A stretch of 64,000 nt of DNA from positions 992,001 to 1,056,000 of the forward strand of contig JADIYY010000001.1 in assembly GCA_016705065.1 (NCBI GenBank), in the 5' to 3' direction. Both the position numbers and the translations under genes were made by a program. This stretch comes from Candidatus Aalborgiella aggregata (GTDB lineage Bacteria; Pseudomonadota; Gammaproteobacteria; Burkholderiales; Burkholderiaceae_C). Below the pieces are notes generated by a model. The model was not told where the DNA came from. It saw only the letters and a list, made by a program, of their open reading frames with translations, and did no database searches. Shown piece by piece: positions 8,370 through 16,637 of this stretch; within the stretch, counting starts at the first letter, position 1; each line of letters begins with the position of its first letter.

Positions 8370-9374
8370 ATGAAGAAAATAATTCGACTGATCCAAGTCT
8401 TGACACTCTGTATATTCGCCAGCGCAGCCTCTGCTGCACCGAGTGGTACGGCATATACGGCTAATGAACGCAACAATTCAATCAGCACGGTTAATTTGAC
8501 AAACGGTCAGGTTAGTACCACCGTGCTGACCATAGCGCCGCATAACGTACAGGTTTCAGCTGATGGCAGTCGCCTACTTGCCGTGGGTACGCCTGCACAC
8601 GGTGAACACCACGCTGACGAGGGTGGTCAGTTATGGGTGTTTGATACGGCGGCTATGGACAAGCCTCTGTTTGTCTTATCTGCAGGCGCGCATCCTGCCC
8701 ATGTGATCACTGATCAATCAGGGAAATTAGCAATAGTGACAGATTCTGGAAATAATACGGTCAACGTGTTTGATCTAGATAAGTATGCGTTAGTGACGAC
8801 CATCAAAACGGGAAAGTTCCCGCACGGATTGCGTTTAAGTCCCAATGGCAAGGATCTCTACGTCGCCAACATGAAAGAAGGCAGTGTATCCGTTATTGAC
8901 CTTATTAGCATGGTTGAAGTTGCACGAATTGCGGTTGGGAAGGCACCAGTTCAGGTTGGGTTTTCACCAGACGGTTTGCAAGCCTATGTCTCATTGAGTG
9001 CTGAAAACAAACTTGGATTCATTGACACCGTGCAGCGCAGGCTGGTCGCTAAAACTTCAGTAAGTCGAGTACCCATTCAAATGTCCGCTCTGCCCGATGG
9101 TTCGCATATATACGTAGCCAATCAGGGTAGTTCGCAACAACCTGACGACAAAGTTTCAGTCCTCGATGCAAAAACTCGCAAACTCATCAAGACTATAACG
9201 ACAGGCAAAGGCGCACATGGCGTGGCGGCAAGCACCGACGGAAACTACGTTCTGATAACCAATATCGAAGCAGGCACGTTGTCAGTCATCGATGCCAGTA
9301 CGCACCAAGTGGTTGCAACCCATGCTGTGGGCGCGGGTCCCAATGGCGTTAGCTACTTAGCCAATAAGCCTTAA
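8370..9374 (+). CDS. YncE-like YVTN beta-propeller protein, secreted
   Basis: A 334-aa protein with a signal peptide (IRLIQVLTLCIFASAASA) and repeated beta-propeller blades of the YVTN/YncE type, such as FPHGLRLSPNGKDLYVAN and GKAPVQVGFSPDGLQAYVS. A His-rich loop (GTPAHGEHHADEGG) near residues 75-88 interrupts one blade and could bind metal. AAGGGA precedes the ATG. It follows the multicopper oxidase by 28 bp and precedes a cupredoxin, so it is probably part of the copper transcript. The specific role is unknown. Confidence 0.8.
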   Translation: MKKIIRLIQVLTLCIFASAASAAPSGTAYTANERNNSISTVNLTNGQVSTTVLTIAPHNVQVSADGSRLLAVGTPAHGEHHADEGGQLWVFDTAAMDKPLFVLSAGAHPAHVITDQSGKLAIVTDSGNNTVNVFDLDKYALVTTIKTGKFPHGLRLSPNGKDLYVANMKEGSVSVIDLISMVEVARIAVGKAPVQVGFSPDGLQAYVSLSAENKLGFIDTVQRRLVAKTSVSRVPIQMSALPDGSHIYVANQGSSQQPDDKVSVLDAKTRKLIKTITTGKGAHGVAASTDGNYVLITNIEAGTLSVIDASTHQVVATHAVGAGPNGVSYLANKP

Positions 9375-9445
9375 CCATTAATCTAAACCTAGCAAATAAC
9401 TTCACAAAACCAATGAATTATTTTATTTTCAAACATAAGAAAACC

Positions 9446-9964
9446 ATGACAAAACTACAGCTCACATTCAGTCTAGCAACATTCACCTTGATAGCCAACA
9501 CAGCGATCGCCAGCGGAAATCATGCTGGCGGGCATGATGCACCGACGATCGGAGAAGCTGGAAAGGCAGCGCAAGTGACACGCACCATTCAAGTAGAAAT
9601 GCGCGACACCATGCGGTTTGTGCCAGCAAACTTTTCCATAAAACAGGGTGAAACAATCCGTTTTGTTGTAAAAAATATGGGCAAATTAAAACACGAGTTC
9701 ACGCTGGGCACTGACAAGGATCTCAAAGAACATTATGAAGTAATGAAGAAATTTCCTGAAATGGAGCATGCCGATGACAACATGCTGAGTGTGGCACCTG
9801 GACAAACTGGAGAGATGCTATGGAAATTCAGCCAAGCAGGCTCTGTAAACATCGCATGTTTGCACGTGGGTCATTATGAAGCGGGCATGAAGGGTGTGGT
9901 AAAAGTAGAAGCAAAAAAAGTACCAACAAATGGAGCGAAAAATGATAGCCACCTCAGCCATTAA
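9446..9964 (+). CDS. cupredoxin-domain periplasmic copper protein
   Basis: A single-domain blue-copper-like protein with a signal peptide and a His/Gly-rich N-terminus (GNHAGGHDAP). The domain has MRFVPANFSIKQGETIRF and MGKLKHEFTLG (first His ligand). ACLHVGHYEAGM supplies Cys, His and Met in the usual C-x(n)-H-x(n)-M order. The ATG at 9446 is preferred over 9413 because the signal peptide then begins normally (MTKLQLTFSLATFTL). The 3' end overlaps the DUF411 gene. It probably carries or buffers copper in the periplasm. Confidence 0.85.
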   Translation: MTKLQLTFSLATFTLIANTAIASGNHAGGHDAPTIGEAGKAAQVTRTIQVEMRDTMRFVPANFSIKQGETIRFVVKNMGKLKHEFTLGTDKDLKEHYEVMKKFPEMEHADDNMLSVAPGQTGEMLWKFSQAGSVNIACLHVGHYEAGMKGVVKVEAKKVPTNGAKNDSHLSH

Positions 9965-10466
9965 ACTGATTTCACGTCGCGCGGTATTACAGCTTTCACT
10001 GTTTGGCGTCAGCTCAGCCTTACTGAGCCAGCCACTACAAGCCGCGTCTCGTACCACTGCACCTGTGATTACCGTTTGGAAAACCCCAAGCTGCGGTTGC
10101 TGCAAGGCTTGGGTTGCACACTTACGTCAAAACGGCTTTGAGGTTGTGACCAACGATGTGAGTGACACAAGCGCTGTGCGTAAGAAGTTTGACTTTCCAG
10201 ACCAATATGGGTCTTGCCACACGGCCAAATTAGGCGAATATGTTCTTGAAGGCCATGTGCCTGCTGAAGATATTCGCAAACTGTTGCAAGACAAGCCGCC
10301 AGCCCGTGGTCTTGCTGTACCCAGCATGCCGCTAGGCTCGCCTGGTATGGAAGGAGTCGGCCCTTACGCTGGTGTTCGTCACGCCTACAACGTACTTTTA
10401 GTCTTAAACGACGGAAGTTCACGAGTTTTTAAATCTTATGCAGCTATTTCGTCAAATAAGTCTTAA
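9942..10466 (+). CDS. DUF411 metal-binding protein, exported
   Basis: A DUF411-family protein, about 174 aa. After an export signal that looks Tat-like (SRRAVLQLSLFG) come TPSCGCCKAWVAHLR with a CxCC metal or redox motif, FPDQYGSCHTAKLGEYVLEG and HVPAEDIRKLL, the family hallmarks. The ATG at 9942 is chosen because GGAG (9932-9935) lies 6 nt upstream; a frame-open ATG at 9930 gives 4 more residues. It overlaps the cupredoxin gene by 23 bp. Members are commonly found with copper-resistance genes and may sequester copper. Confidence 0.88.
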   Translation: MIATSAIKLISRRAVLQLSLFGVSSALLSQPLQAASRTTAPVITVWKTPSCGCCKAWVAHLRQNGFEVVTNDVSDTSAVRKKFDFPDQYGSCHTAKLGEYVLEGHVPAEDIRKLLQDKPPARGLAVPSMPLGSPGMEGVGPYAGVRHAYNVLLVLNDGSSRVFKSYAAISSNKS

Positions 10467-10503
10467 TTTTGACTTCTACTGCTTTAAATTCAAAGGAATC
10501 ACC

Positions 10504-10845
10504 ATGAAAAATATCAATTCTCTTTTAATCGTCGCCATGCTAATTACTGGAACTTCAGCCAGTTTTGCAGCTTCTCACGCGGCAGCACCTGCTGCAAGCG
10601 GTGCTTCGACTGTATCTGCTTTACCAATCGCCCAAGCTGAAATACGCAAAATAGATTTGGAGAACAAAAGAATCACCCTTAAGCACGGTGAAATCAAAAA
10701 CCTCAACATGCCGGGAATGACCATGGTGTTTGTGGTGAAAGATGCAAAATTATTAGACGATGTGAAAACGGGAGATAAAGTTAGCTTCACGGCTGATCAC
10801 ATCAATGGCGTGTTCACGGTTTTATCAATCAAAAAATCGAACTGA
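10504..10845 (+). CDS. CusF-like periplasmic copper-binding protein
   Basis: A CusF/DUF1344-type OB-fold copper chaperone of 113 aa with a signal peptide (LLIVAMLITGTSASFA), an Ala/Ser-rich linker, then AQAEIRKIDLENKRITLKHG and NMPGMTMVFVV. The two Met residues of MPGMTM and the preceding His are the usual Cu(I) ligands. The ATG at 10504 has AAAGGA upstream; an upstream ATG at 10438 lies inside the DUF411 gene and would add a non-secretory extension. It is the last gene of the copper block. Confidence 0.88.
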   Translation: MKNINSLLIVAMLITGTSASFAASHAAAPAASGASTVSALPIAQAEIRKIDLENKRITLKHGEIKNLNMPGMTMVFVVKDAKLLDDVKTGDKVSFTADHINGVFTVLSIKKSN

Positions 10846-10877
10846 AACTTTCCATCGTCATATGCTATAGTTTAAGC

Positions 10878-11981
10878 ATGACTCCCGTCGATGCAAGGAT
10901 GAACCACATAGCCGTTGCGCGGCGCAGCGTTCTCGAAGATCGCGGCTCGCTGCCGAGCAGCCATATCGATAGCTGGATAGAGCGCTCATGGAAACGATGC
11001 CTCTCCAAGGGCTTTCAGCCGCAAACTGCCGTTGAATTCGCACAAATCAGCAGACAAGATTTGCATCGCGTGGAGATAGAAAACCACGACCTGTTATGTG
11101 CCGCCAAACCCTTGATGGATAAATTAGGGCGCGCTATAGCCAATACCAACTATTTTGCCATTTTGACCAATGCGCACGGCATTGTGATTGATACAAATGG
11201 GCCAATTGATCAATCGGACAAACGCGCCAGATTGATCAGCAGAATTGGCGTCGATTTGTCTGAGCATACGGTAGGCACCACCGCCATTGGCGCAGCATTG
11301 ACCGAACTACAACCGGTTTGGTTGCACCGTGGTGAGCATTTCTTCAACGACAACACCGCATTCAGCTGCGCCGGCTCGCCTTTGTTTGGATCAACGGGAC
11401 AATGCATTGGCATGCTGGACCTGACTGGCATCATGGTGCCAGAACGCCCTGAGCTGAAACACCTGACCTCATTAACCGCTCGTACAATTGAAAACGCGCT
11501 GTTACTGCAACAAGCACACAATTTACTGTTGCGCATCAATTGGCCAGGCCAACCGCTGGGCGAAGACACCGACGGGTTGATAGCGCTGGACAACGATGGC
11601 AATATCTTAGGTGCCAACCAATCCGCACGATTCATGGTGCCGCAATTAACGCAGCTCTCCAAAAGTGCAGGCATGCATGCCAGCGACTTGTTTGCCATGT
11701 CGTTTTCTATGCTGTTTGACAGTTCTCGTCGATCTCATGCTGCCATCGAGGTGCCGCTTTGGTCAGGTTTACGCATCATCGCTTTGGCATTGCGTCATGA
11801 AAACGAACGCATCAACATGCACATCCGTACCGATTCCCTCCATGCCAGCCCGGCGTTGCGAGATGTAGAAACTGAGATGATCAAGCAAGCTGTTGACCAA
11901 GCTCGAGGCAATATTGCACAAGCCGCACGCGATTTAGGAATTAGTCGTGCAACGCTATATCGAAAATTAGCGACAAAATAA
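10878..11981 (+). CDS. GAF-domain Fis-family transcriptional regulator (AcoR-like, without AAA+ domain)
   Basis: A 367-aa regulator. The N-terminus (SWIERSWKRCLSKGFQP) and the GAF-like sensor around residues 70-200 match AcoR-type activators. The C-terminus ARGNIAQAARDLGISRATLYRKL is a Fis-type helix-turn-helix. The sigma-54-interacting AAA+ module is absent: no Walker A and no GAFTGA loop. It probably acts on a sigma-70 promoter. It lies directly upstream of and parallel to the aldehyde oxidoreductase operon and is its likely aldehyde- or redox-responsive regulator (inference). TATAGT lies just before the ATG with no ribosome binding site, so a leaderless mRNA is possible; an alternative ATG is at 10899. 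Confidence 0.8.
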   Translation: MTPVDARMNHIAVARRSVLEDRGSLPSSHIDSWIERSWKRCLSKGFQPQTAVEFAQISRQDLHRVEIENHDLLCAAKPLMDKLGRAIANTNYFAILTNAHGIVIDTNGPIDQSDKRARLISRIGVDLSEHTVGTTAIGAALTELQPVWLHRGEHFFNDNTAFSCAGSPLFGSTGQCIGMLDLTGIMVPERPELKHLTSLTARTIENALLLQQAHNLLLRINWPGQPLGEDTDGLIALDNDGNILGANQSARFMVPQLTQLSKSAGMHASDLFAMSFSMLFDSSRRSHAAIEVPLWSGLRIIALALRHENERINMHIRTDSLHASPALRDVETEMIKQAVDQARGNIAQAARDLGISRATLYRKLATK

Positions 11982-12274
11982 CTGACATAAATTGGCACAC
12001 ATTCAGTTCATGTAGGTTTGTGCCTTCATGCGATCTGCCGAATACGCAATAACAAGTGCCGAGATGATTCACTCATCCAGCGTTTTTAAAAACTAAAACG
12101 CTTCATGAATGTCTCATTTTGAGAATACACGCTCACCATTAGGGTTAATCCTTAGCTCTCAGGCGCAAAATTTCGTGTCCAATGCTATGCATAAGAATTC
12201 ATAGGCTTAGCAATTAGTTTATTTTCAATTGCATGCCTTTAACTTGATTTGTTCAATAAAGATGGAGGACTGAC
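11982..12274 (+). promoter_or_regulatory. intergenic leader of the aor operon
   Basis: This 293-bp gap has several dyads that could bind the adjacent Fis-type regulator: TCTCA-TTT-TGAGA (12112-12124), CGTTTT-N8-AAAACG (12081-12100) and CTATG-N10-CATAG (12185-12204). A strong GGAGG ribosome binding site lies at 12263-12267, 7 nt before the aorA ATG. No clear sigma-54 promoter is present. Confidence 0.4.
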
Positions 12275-12751
12275 ATGCAAAAAATGCTGCACATTAACGC
12301 AGACAAGTGCACCGGCTGTTTGCAGTGCGAAATGGCTTGTGCTTTTGAAAACTATGGCACTTTTGCCACGGCCAAATCGCGCATTAAGGTCTTCAACTTC
12401 CACGAAACAGGTAAAAAAGTACCCTACACCTGCACCCAATGCGACGAGGCTTGGTGCTTGCACGCTTGTCCGGTAGAAGCCATCACGGTTGACAAAGCCA
12501 CAGGCGCAAAAGTGGTCAACGAAGCCACCTGTGTGGGTTGCAAAGTTTGCACCATTGCCTGCCCGTTTGGCACGATCAACTATGTTGAAACCACTGGCAA
12601 AGTTCAAAAATGTGACCTGTGTGGCGGCGACCCAGCTTGTGCTACCGCTTGCCCAACATCGGCTATCACCTATGTCGATGCCAACTGGACCGGTATTGGA
12701 AAAATGGAACAGTGGGCGAATAAATTAGGCAATCAACCGGCTGCTGCCTGA
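12275..12751 (+). CDS. aorA: aldehyde oxidoreductase electron-transfer subunit, 4 x [4Fe-4S] ferredoxin (AorA-like)
   Basis: A 158-aa polyferredoxin of the HycB/AorA type. Four cysteine groups are visible: CTGCLQCEMAC, CTQCDEAWCLHACP, CVGCKVCTIACP and CDLCGGDPACATACP. They give 16 cysteines, enough for four [4Fe-4S] clusters. It precedes aorB by 42 bp, and aorC follows aorB, the AorABC order known from Aromatoleum. There AorA passes electrons between the tungsten subunit and the flavin subunit and can polymerise with AorB into filaments (known for the family). The strong GGAGG and its first position fix the start. Confidence 0.88.
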   Translation: MQKMLHINADKCTGCLQCEMACAFENYGTFATAKSRIKVFNFHETGKKVPYTCTQCDEAWCLHACPVEAITVDKATGAKVVNEATCVGCKVCTIACPFGTINYVETTGKVQKCDLCGGDPACATACPTSAITYVDANWTGIGKMEQWANKLGNQPAAA

Positions 12752-12793
12752 GTTGATGTTGACAACTAAGCAATTTCATTAGGAGAACACATC

Positions 12794-14641
12794 ATGGCAT
12801 GGGCAGGAAAAATCCTACGGGTAAATTTAACAGCTGGCACAGTCAAATCTGAGCCACTGAACATGGAATGGGCACGCTCTTACATCGGTTCGCGTGGCTT
12901 GGGTACCAAATACTTTGTTGAAGAAGTGGATGCCAAAGTGGATCCATTGTCTGTTGATAACAAACTCATCTGGTCAACAGGTCCTTTAACTGGCACGATG
13001 GCATCAACCGGTGGACGCTACACCGTGATCACCAAGGGCCCATTGACTGGCGCAATTGCTTGCTCCAATTCAGGCGGCTATTGGGGTGCAGAGTTCAAAA
13101 TGGCGGGCTGGGACATGGTGATCATGGAAGGCAAATCAGCCAAGCCAGTTTATCTGTATGTGAACGATGATGTGGCTGAACTACGCGATGCCTCGCACAT
13201 TTGGGGTAAGAGCGTTTGGGAGACTGAAAACATCCTGAAAACCAGCTTGCAAGACCCTTTAACTCGTGTTTCTAGCATTGGCAAAGCCGGTGAAAACGGC
13301 GTCTTGTTTGCAGCCGTTGTAAACGACATGCACCGTGCCGCTGGCCGTTCTGGCGTGGGCGCTGTCATGGGCAGCAAAAACCTCAAGGCGATTGCTGTAC
13401 GTGGCACCAAAGGTGTGGGCAATTTGCACAATCCCAAAGCCTTCATGGCAGCCGTTAACGAGAAGAAAAAAATTCTTGCCGAAAACGGTGTGACTGGTAC
13501 AGGCTTGCCAGCCATGGGCACGCAAGTGCTGATGAGCGTGATCAACGAAGTGGGTGCCCTGCCCACTCGCAACCACCGCGACAATCAGTTTGAAGGTGCT
13601 AAAGACATTGGCGCAGAAGCCATGGCAACACCACGCAAATCCGATGGCAAAAAACACTTGGTTACCAACCAAGCGTGTTTTGGTTGCACCATTGCTTGCG
13701 GCCGCATCAGCAAAATGGACGAAAACCATTTCACCATTGTCAACAAACCACAATACCGTGGTGCCAATGGTGGTCTGGAATACGAAGCCGCTTGGTCATT
13801 GGGTGCTGCCAATGGCGTGAATGATTTAGAGGCCCTGCAATACGCCAATTTGTTATGCAACGAAGAAGGCATTGACCCCATTAGCTTTGGTGCAACCGTA
13901 GGCGCCGTGATGGAACTCTACGACATGGGCGTACTGACCAAAGAACAAGTGGGTATTGAAGCCAAATTTGGCTCGGCACAAGCGCTGGCATTTTTGGCTG
14001 AAGAAACCGTCAATGGACGTGGTTTTGGCAAAGAGATTGGCCAAGGTTCAAAGCGCTTGACAGCCAAGTATGGTCACCCAGAATTGTCCATGAGCAGCAA
14101 AGGGCAAGAATTCCCTGCTTATGACGGTCGCGCCATTCAAGGTATTGGCTTGGCTTATGCCACTTCAAACCGTGGTGGTTGCCATTTGCGCGGTTATACC
14201 ATTGCATCTGAAGTGTTGGGCATACCGGTTAAAACTGACCCCTTAGAGCATGAAGGCAAACCAGAATTGGTCAAAGCCTTTCAAGATGCGACAGCGGCAT
14301 TTGATTCATCTGGCTTGTGCATCTTCACCACCTTTGCTTGGGGATTGGCTGACCTCGCACCGCAAATGCAAGGCGCGTGCGGTGATCAGTACACCACTGA
14401 AGAGTTGGAAAAAATTGGCGAACGCATTTGGAACATGGAACGCGAATTCAACAACCGTGCGGGTTTCACCGCCAAGGACGACAGCTTGCCTAAGCGCCTG
14501 CTGACTGAAGCCTGCAAAACAGGCCCAGCCAAAGGCAAGGTCAATATGCTGGCCGATATGTTGCCAAAATACTATGCAGCACGCGGCTGGGACAAAGAAG
14601 GCAAACCTACAGCGGATACACGCAAACGACTTGGTTTGTGA
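12794..14641 (+). CDS. aorB: tungsten-type aldehyde:ferredoxin oxidoreductase catalytic subunit
   Basis: A 615-aa aldehyde oxidoreductase that converts aldehydes to carboxylates (and acids to aldehydes with strong reductants). The N-terminal domain has GSRGLGTKYFVEE and STGPLTGTMASTGGRY, the pterin-binding region. The [4Fe-4S] ligands are Cys 295, 298 and 302 (CFGCTIAC) and Cys 509 (SSGLCIF), the same CxxCxxxC plus distant Cys layout as Pyrococcus AOR. GLEYEAAW and GGCHLRGY carry the Glu and His near the metal. TAGGAGA precedes the ATG. Tungsten rather than molybdenum is inferred from family membership. A terminator follows at once. Confidence 0.95.
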   Translation: MAWAGKILRVNLTAGTVKSEPLNMEWARSYIGSRGLGTKYFVEEVDAKVDPLSVDNKLIWSTGPLTGTMASTGGRYTVITKGPLTGAIACSNSGGYWGAEFKMAGWDMVIMEGKSAKPVYLYVNDDVAELRDASHIWGKSVWETENILKTSLQDPLTRVSSIGKAGENGVLFAAVVNDMHRAAGRSGVGAVMGSKNLKAIAVRGTKGVGNLHNPKAFMAAVNEKKKILAENGVTGTGLPAMGTQVLMSVINEVGALPTRNHRDNQFEGAKDIGAEAMATPRKSDGKKHLVTNQACFGCTIACGRISKMDENHFTIVNKPQYRGANGGLEYEAAWSLGAANGVNDLEALQYANLLCNEEGIDPISFGATVGAVMELYDMGVLTKEQVGIEAKFGSAQALAFLAEETVNGRGFGKEIGQGSKRLTAKYGHPELSMSSKGQEFPAYDGRAIQGIGLAYATSNRGGCHLRGYTIASEVLGIPVKTDPLEHEGKPELVKAFQDATAAFDSSGLCIFTTFAWGLADLAPQMQGACGDQYTTEELEKIGERIWNMEREFNNRAGFTAKDDSLPKRLLTEACKTGPAKGKVNMLADMLPKYYAARGWDKEGKPTADTRKRLGL

Positions 14642-14671
14642 TCGAAAGAGTCACGCCATTTGAGCCAACCC

Positions 14672-14699
14672 AAAAAGCGACTCCAAGGGGTCGCTTTTT
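14672..14699 (+). terminator. intrinsic terminator between aorB and aorC
   Basis: AAAAGCGAC-N8-GTCGCTTTT forms a 9-bp perfect stem followed by a T run. It lies inside an otherwise continuous operon, 31 bp after the aorB stop and 22 bp before the aorC start. It should reduce aorC and moaD-like transcription relative to aorAB, or mark the operon end with a separate downstream promoter. Confidence 0.8.
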
Positions 14700-14721
14700 A
14701 ATTTGAAGAGGACTAAACAAC

Positions 14722-16026
14722 ATGCACCACATCATCATTGGCGGCGGGCCTGCAGGTTTGATAGCTGCAGAGACAATACGCAAATTAGCACCGTTTGACA
14801 ACATCAGCATCATCAGTGACGAACCAGAACCAGCTTATTCACGCATGGCGATACCGTATTTGCTGATGGGCAAAGTAGACGAACGCGGTACCCATTTACG
14901 CAAAAGCGCCACACATGTTGCTGATTTAAAGGTAAATTGGGTTCAAGCCAGCGTGAAATCTGTCAATGTTGCTAGTAAAACCATAGCATTTTCGACCGAT
15001 AAATCGACAACTATCGATGCCAGTTTTGATACCTTGCTGATCGCCAGTGGCTCACATCCAATTGCACCACCTATTCCAGGTATCAACTCTGAAGGTGTGC
15101 ACACCTGCTGGACTTTGGCTGATGCACGCCACATCATGGCCAAGGCTGGCAAAGGCACACGTGTGTTGCAACTGGGCGCGGGTTTCATTGGTTGCATCAT
15201 CATGGAAGCACTGGCAGCACGTGGTGTGAAATTGAGCGTGGTGGAAATGGGCGATCGCATGGTGCCACGCATGATGGGGCCTGCTGCTGGCGGCATGATT
15301 CGCCAATGGTGCGAAAACAAAGGCGTTGAAGTCTTCACGTCCACCAAAGTTGAATCAATAGAGGCTGGCAAACCACTCAAAGTTAAATTAAGCAATGGCA
15401 AGACAGTGGAAGCCGACTTGCTCATCAGCGCAGCTGGTGTACGTCCTGCGATTGGTTTTTTGAAAGATTCTGGCGTCACGTGTTTATTGGGCGTTTTGAC
15501 CGACGCGCATTTGCAAACCAATGTGCCCGGCATATATGCCGCAGGCGATTGCGCAGAAGCGTTTGACAAAATCAGCGGCAAAACCATTGTCAGCGCCATT
15601 CAGCCCAACGCGGCTGAACAAGCGCGTTGCGCAGCTATCAACATGGTGGCCTACAGCCGTGGCGAGCCAGCCAAAACCGAGCTCAAAGGCGTGACACAAA
15701 TCAATGTGTTGGACACATTGGGTTTAATCTCTTGCAGCTTTGGCAACTGGCAAGGTGTGAGCGGTGGCGAGCATGTTGAGATTAACGACATACCCAACAA
15801 TCGCCATTTGAACTTGCAATTCAAAGATGATGTGTTGGTGGGCTGCAATGCGGTGGGCTGGACCCAACACGTGGGTGTGCTGCGCAGCTTGGTAGAAGAC
15901 CAAATCAATCTCGGTTCTTGGAAAGACAAACTCAAAGCTGACCCCACATTGTTGGTAGAAGCCTATTTGGCCAGTGCACAAGGGCAAGGCCAGTGGTCGG
16001 GTGCAGGTGATGAGCGCAGACGTTGA
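14722..16026 (+). CDS. aorC: FAD-dependent NAD(P)H oxidoreductase subunit (AorC-like)
   Basis: A 434-aa pyridine nucleotide-disulfide oxidoreductase-fold flavoprotein. The FAD Rossmann motif IIIGGGPAGLIAAE is at the N-terminus. The NAD-binding motif LQLGAGFIGCIIMEALAARG lies near 150-170, and the second FAD contact TNVPGIYAAGDCAEAFD near 265-280. It has no redox CxxxxC pair. Following aorAB, it is the expected third subunit coupling aldehyde oxidation to NAD+ reduction. GAGG lies upstream of the ATG. It is separated from aorB by an intrinsic terminator. Confidence 0.88.
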   Translation: MHHIIIGGGPAGLIAAETIRKLAPFDNISIISDEPEPAYSRMAIPYLLMGKVDERGTHLRKSATHVADLKVNWVQASVKSVNVASKTIAFSTDKSTTIDASFDTLLIASGSHPIAPPIPGINSEGVHTCWTLADARHIMAKAGKGTRVLQLGAGFIGCIIMEALAARGVKLSVVEMGDRMVPRMMGPAAGGMIRQWCENKGVEVFTSTKVESIEAGKPLKVKLSNGKTVEADLLISAAGVRPAIGFLKDSGVTCLLGVLTDAHLQTNVPGIYAAGDCAEAFDKISGKTIVSAIQPNAAEQARCAAINMVAYSRGEPAKTELKGVTQINVLDTLGLISCSFGNWQGVSGGEHVEINDIPNNRHLNLQFKDDVLVGCNAVGWTQHVGVLRSLVEDQINLGSWKDKLKADPTLLVEAYLASAQGQGQWSGAGDERRR

Positions 16027-16048
16027 AATTCGCAGATAAACTCAATCT

Positions 16049-16303
16049 ATGCACATCACGCTCAAACTTTTTGCCACCCTCACCGATTACTTGCCCGCCG
16101 AATCGCGCTACACCAACATCGTTGAGCTGGACGTGACGGAAGGCACCACCATTGGTGACATCATCAGCCAATACCAATTACCACCTAAGTGGGTGCATTT
16201 GGTGTTGGTCAACGGCAGTTACATCAACCCTGAAGATCGCGCTACAAAATGCCTAATCGAAGACGACGTACTTGCCATCTGGCCACCCATTGCAGGTGGG
16301 TAA
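16049..16303 (+). CDS. MoaD/ThiS-family sulfur carrier for pterin cofactor
   Basis: An 84-aa ubiquitin-like protein of the MoaD family (ITLKLFATLTDYLP at the N-terminus, EDDVLAIWPPIAGG at the C-terminus). The terminal Gly-Gly is needed for adenylation and thiocarboxylate formation when the dithiolene of molybdopterin or tungstopterin is made. Its place 22 bp after aorC suggests a MoaD paralogue dedicated to the tungsten cofactor of AorB. No MoaE lies beside it. Confidence 0.88.
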   Translation: MHITLKLFATLTDYLPAESRYTNIVELDVTEGTTIGDIISQYQLPPKWVHLVLVNGSYINPEDRATKCLIEDDVLAIWPPIAGG

Positions 16304-16311
16304 CTCGTTTC

Positions 16312-16611
16312 ATGCAATCCTTTTACGCTGAACGCTTCGAGCGCGAAATGGGTTGCACCGAAGCCGAATGGCTGCGCTGGTTACCCAATGCGATTGGGGA
16401 TAAACATTGGAAATTGCAAACCCAATCCGCTGGCGTGCGCATTGGTGACGGTGCACTGGGCTTGAAATGGCAAGTCGCCGAGCCGCGCGTCATTGGCTTG
16501 GTGAGAATCCCCCGCTTGCTGGTCAGCTTTCGTTTTGCAGGCTTAGATGATGCCCAGCGTTATGCTTTCATGAAGCGCTTTGATTTGTATATGCAGCGTG
16601 GTGGGGGTTAA
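16312..16611 (+). CDS. small protein of unknown function at the end of the aor operon
   Basis: A 99-aa soluble protein with no family that I recognise. It begins MQSFYAERFEREMGCTEAEW and contains a beta-rich stretch (GVRIGDGALGLKWQVAEPR, then IGLVRIPRLLVSFRFAGL) ending in FMKRFDLYMQRGGG. It starts 8 bp after the MoaD-like stop, so it is almost certainly co-translated. The frame is open further upstream to 16249, but that would overlap the MoaD-like gene by more than 50 bp. The setting suggests cofactor insertion or assembly for the aldehyde oxidoreductase; that is inference. Confidence 0.65.
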   Translation: MQSFYAERFEREMGCTEAEWLRWLPNAIGDKHWKLQTQSAGVRIGDGALGLKWQVAEPRVIGLVRIPRLLVSFRFAGLDDAQRYAFMKRFDLYMQRGGG

Positions 16612-16637
16612 TTCAAACTTGCATTGTTCACTGCGTT

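Noticed and set aside
10862..10879. ATGCT-N8-AGCAT dyad at the regulator start as a copy of the dispersed repeat
   Set aside because: Only the short arms resemble it; the conserved TAGGCAAT and CTACAGGCC parts are absent.
11993..12008. Possible sigma-54 promoter (TGGCAC) before aorA
   Set aside because: The -12 element (TTGC) is missing at the right spacing, and the adjacent regulator lacks the sigma-54 module.
14943..15599. 218-residue frame antisense to aorC
   Set aside because: It is a shadow of a strongly conserved flavoprotein gene, with no start signal or recognisable domain.
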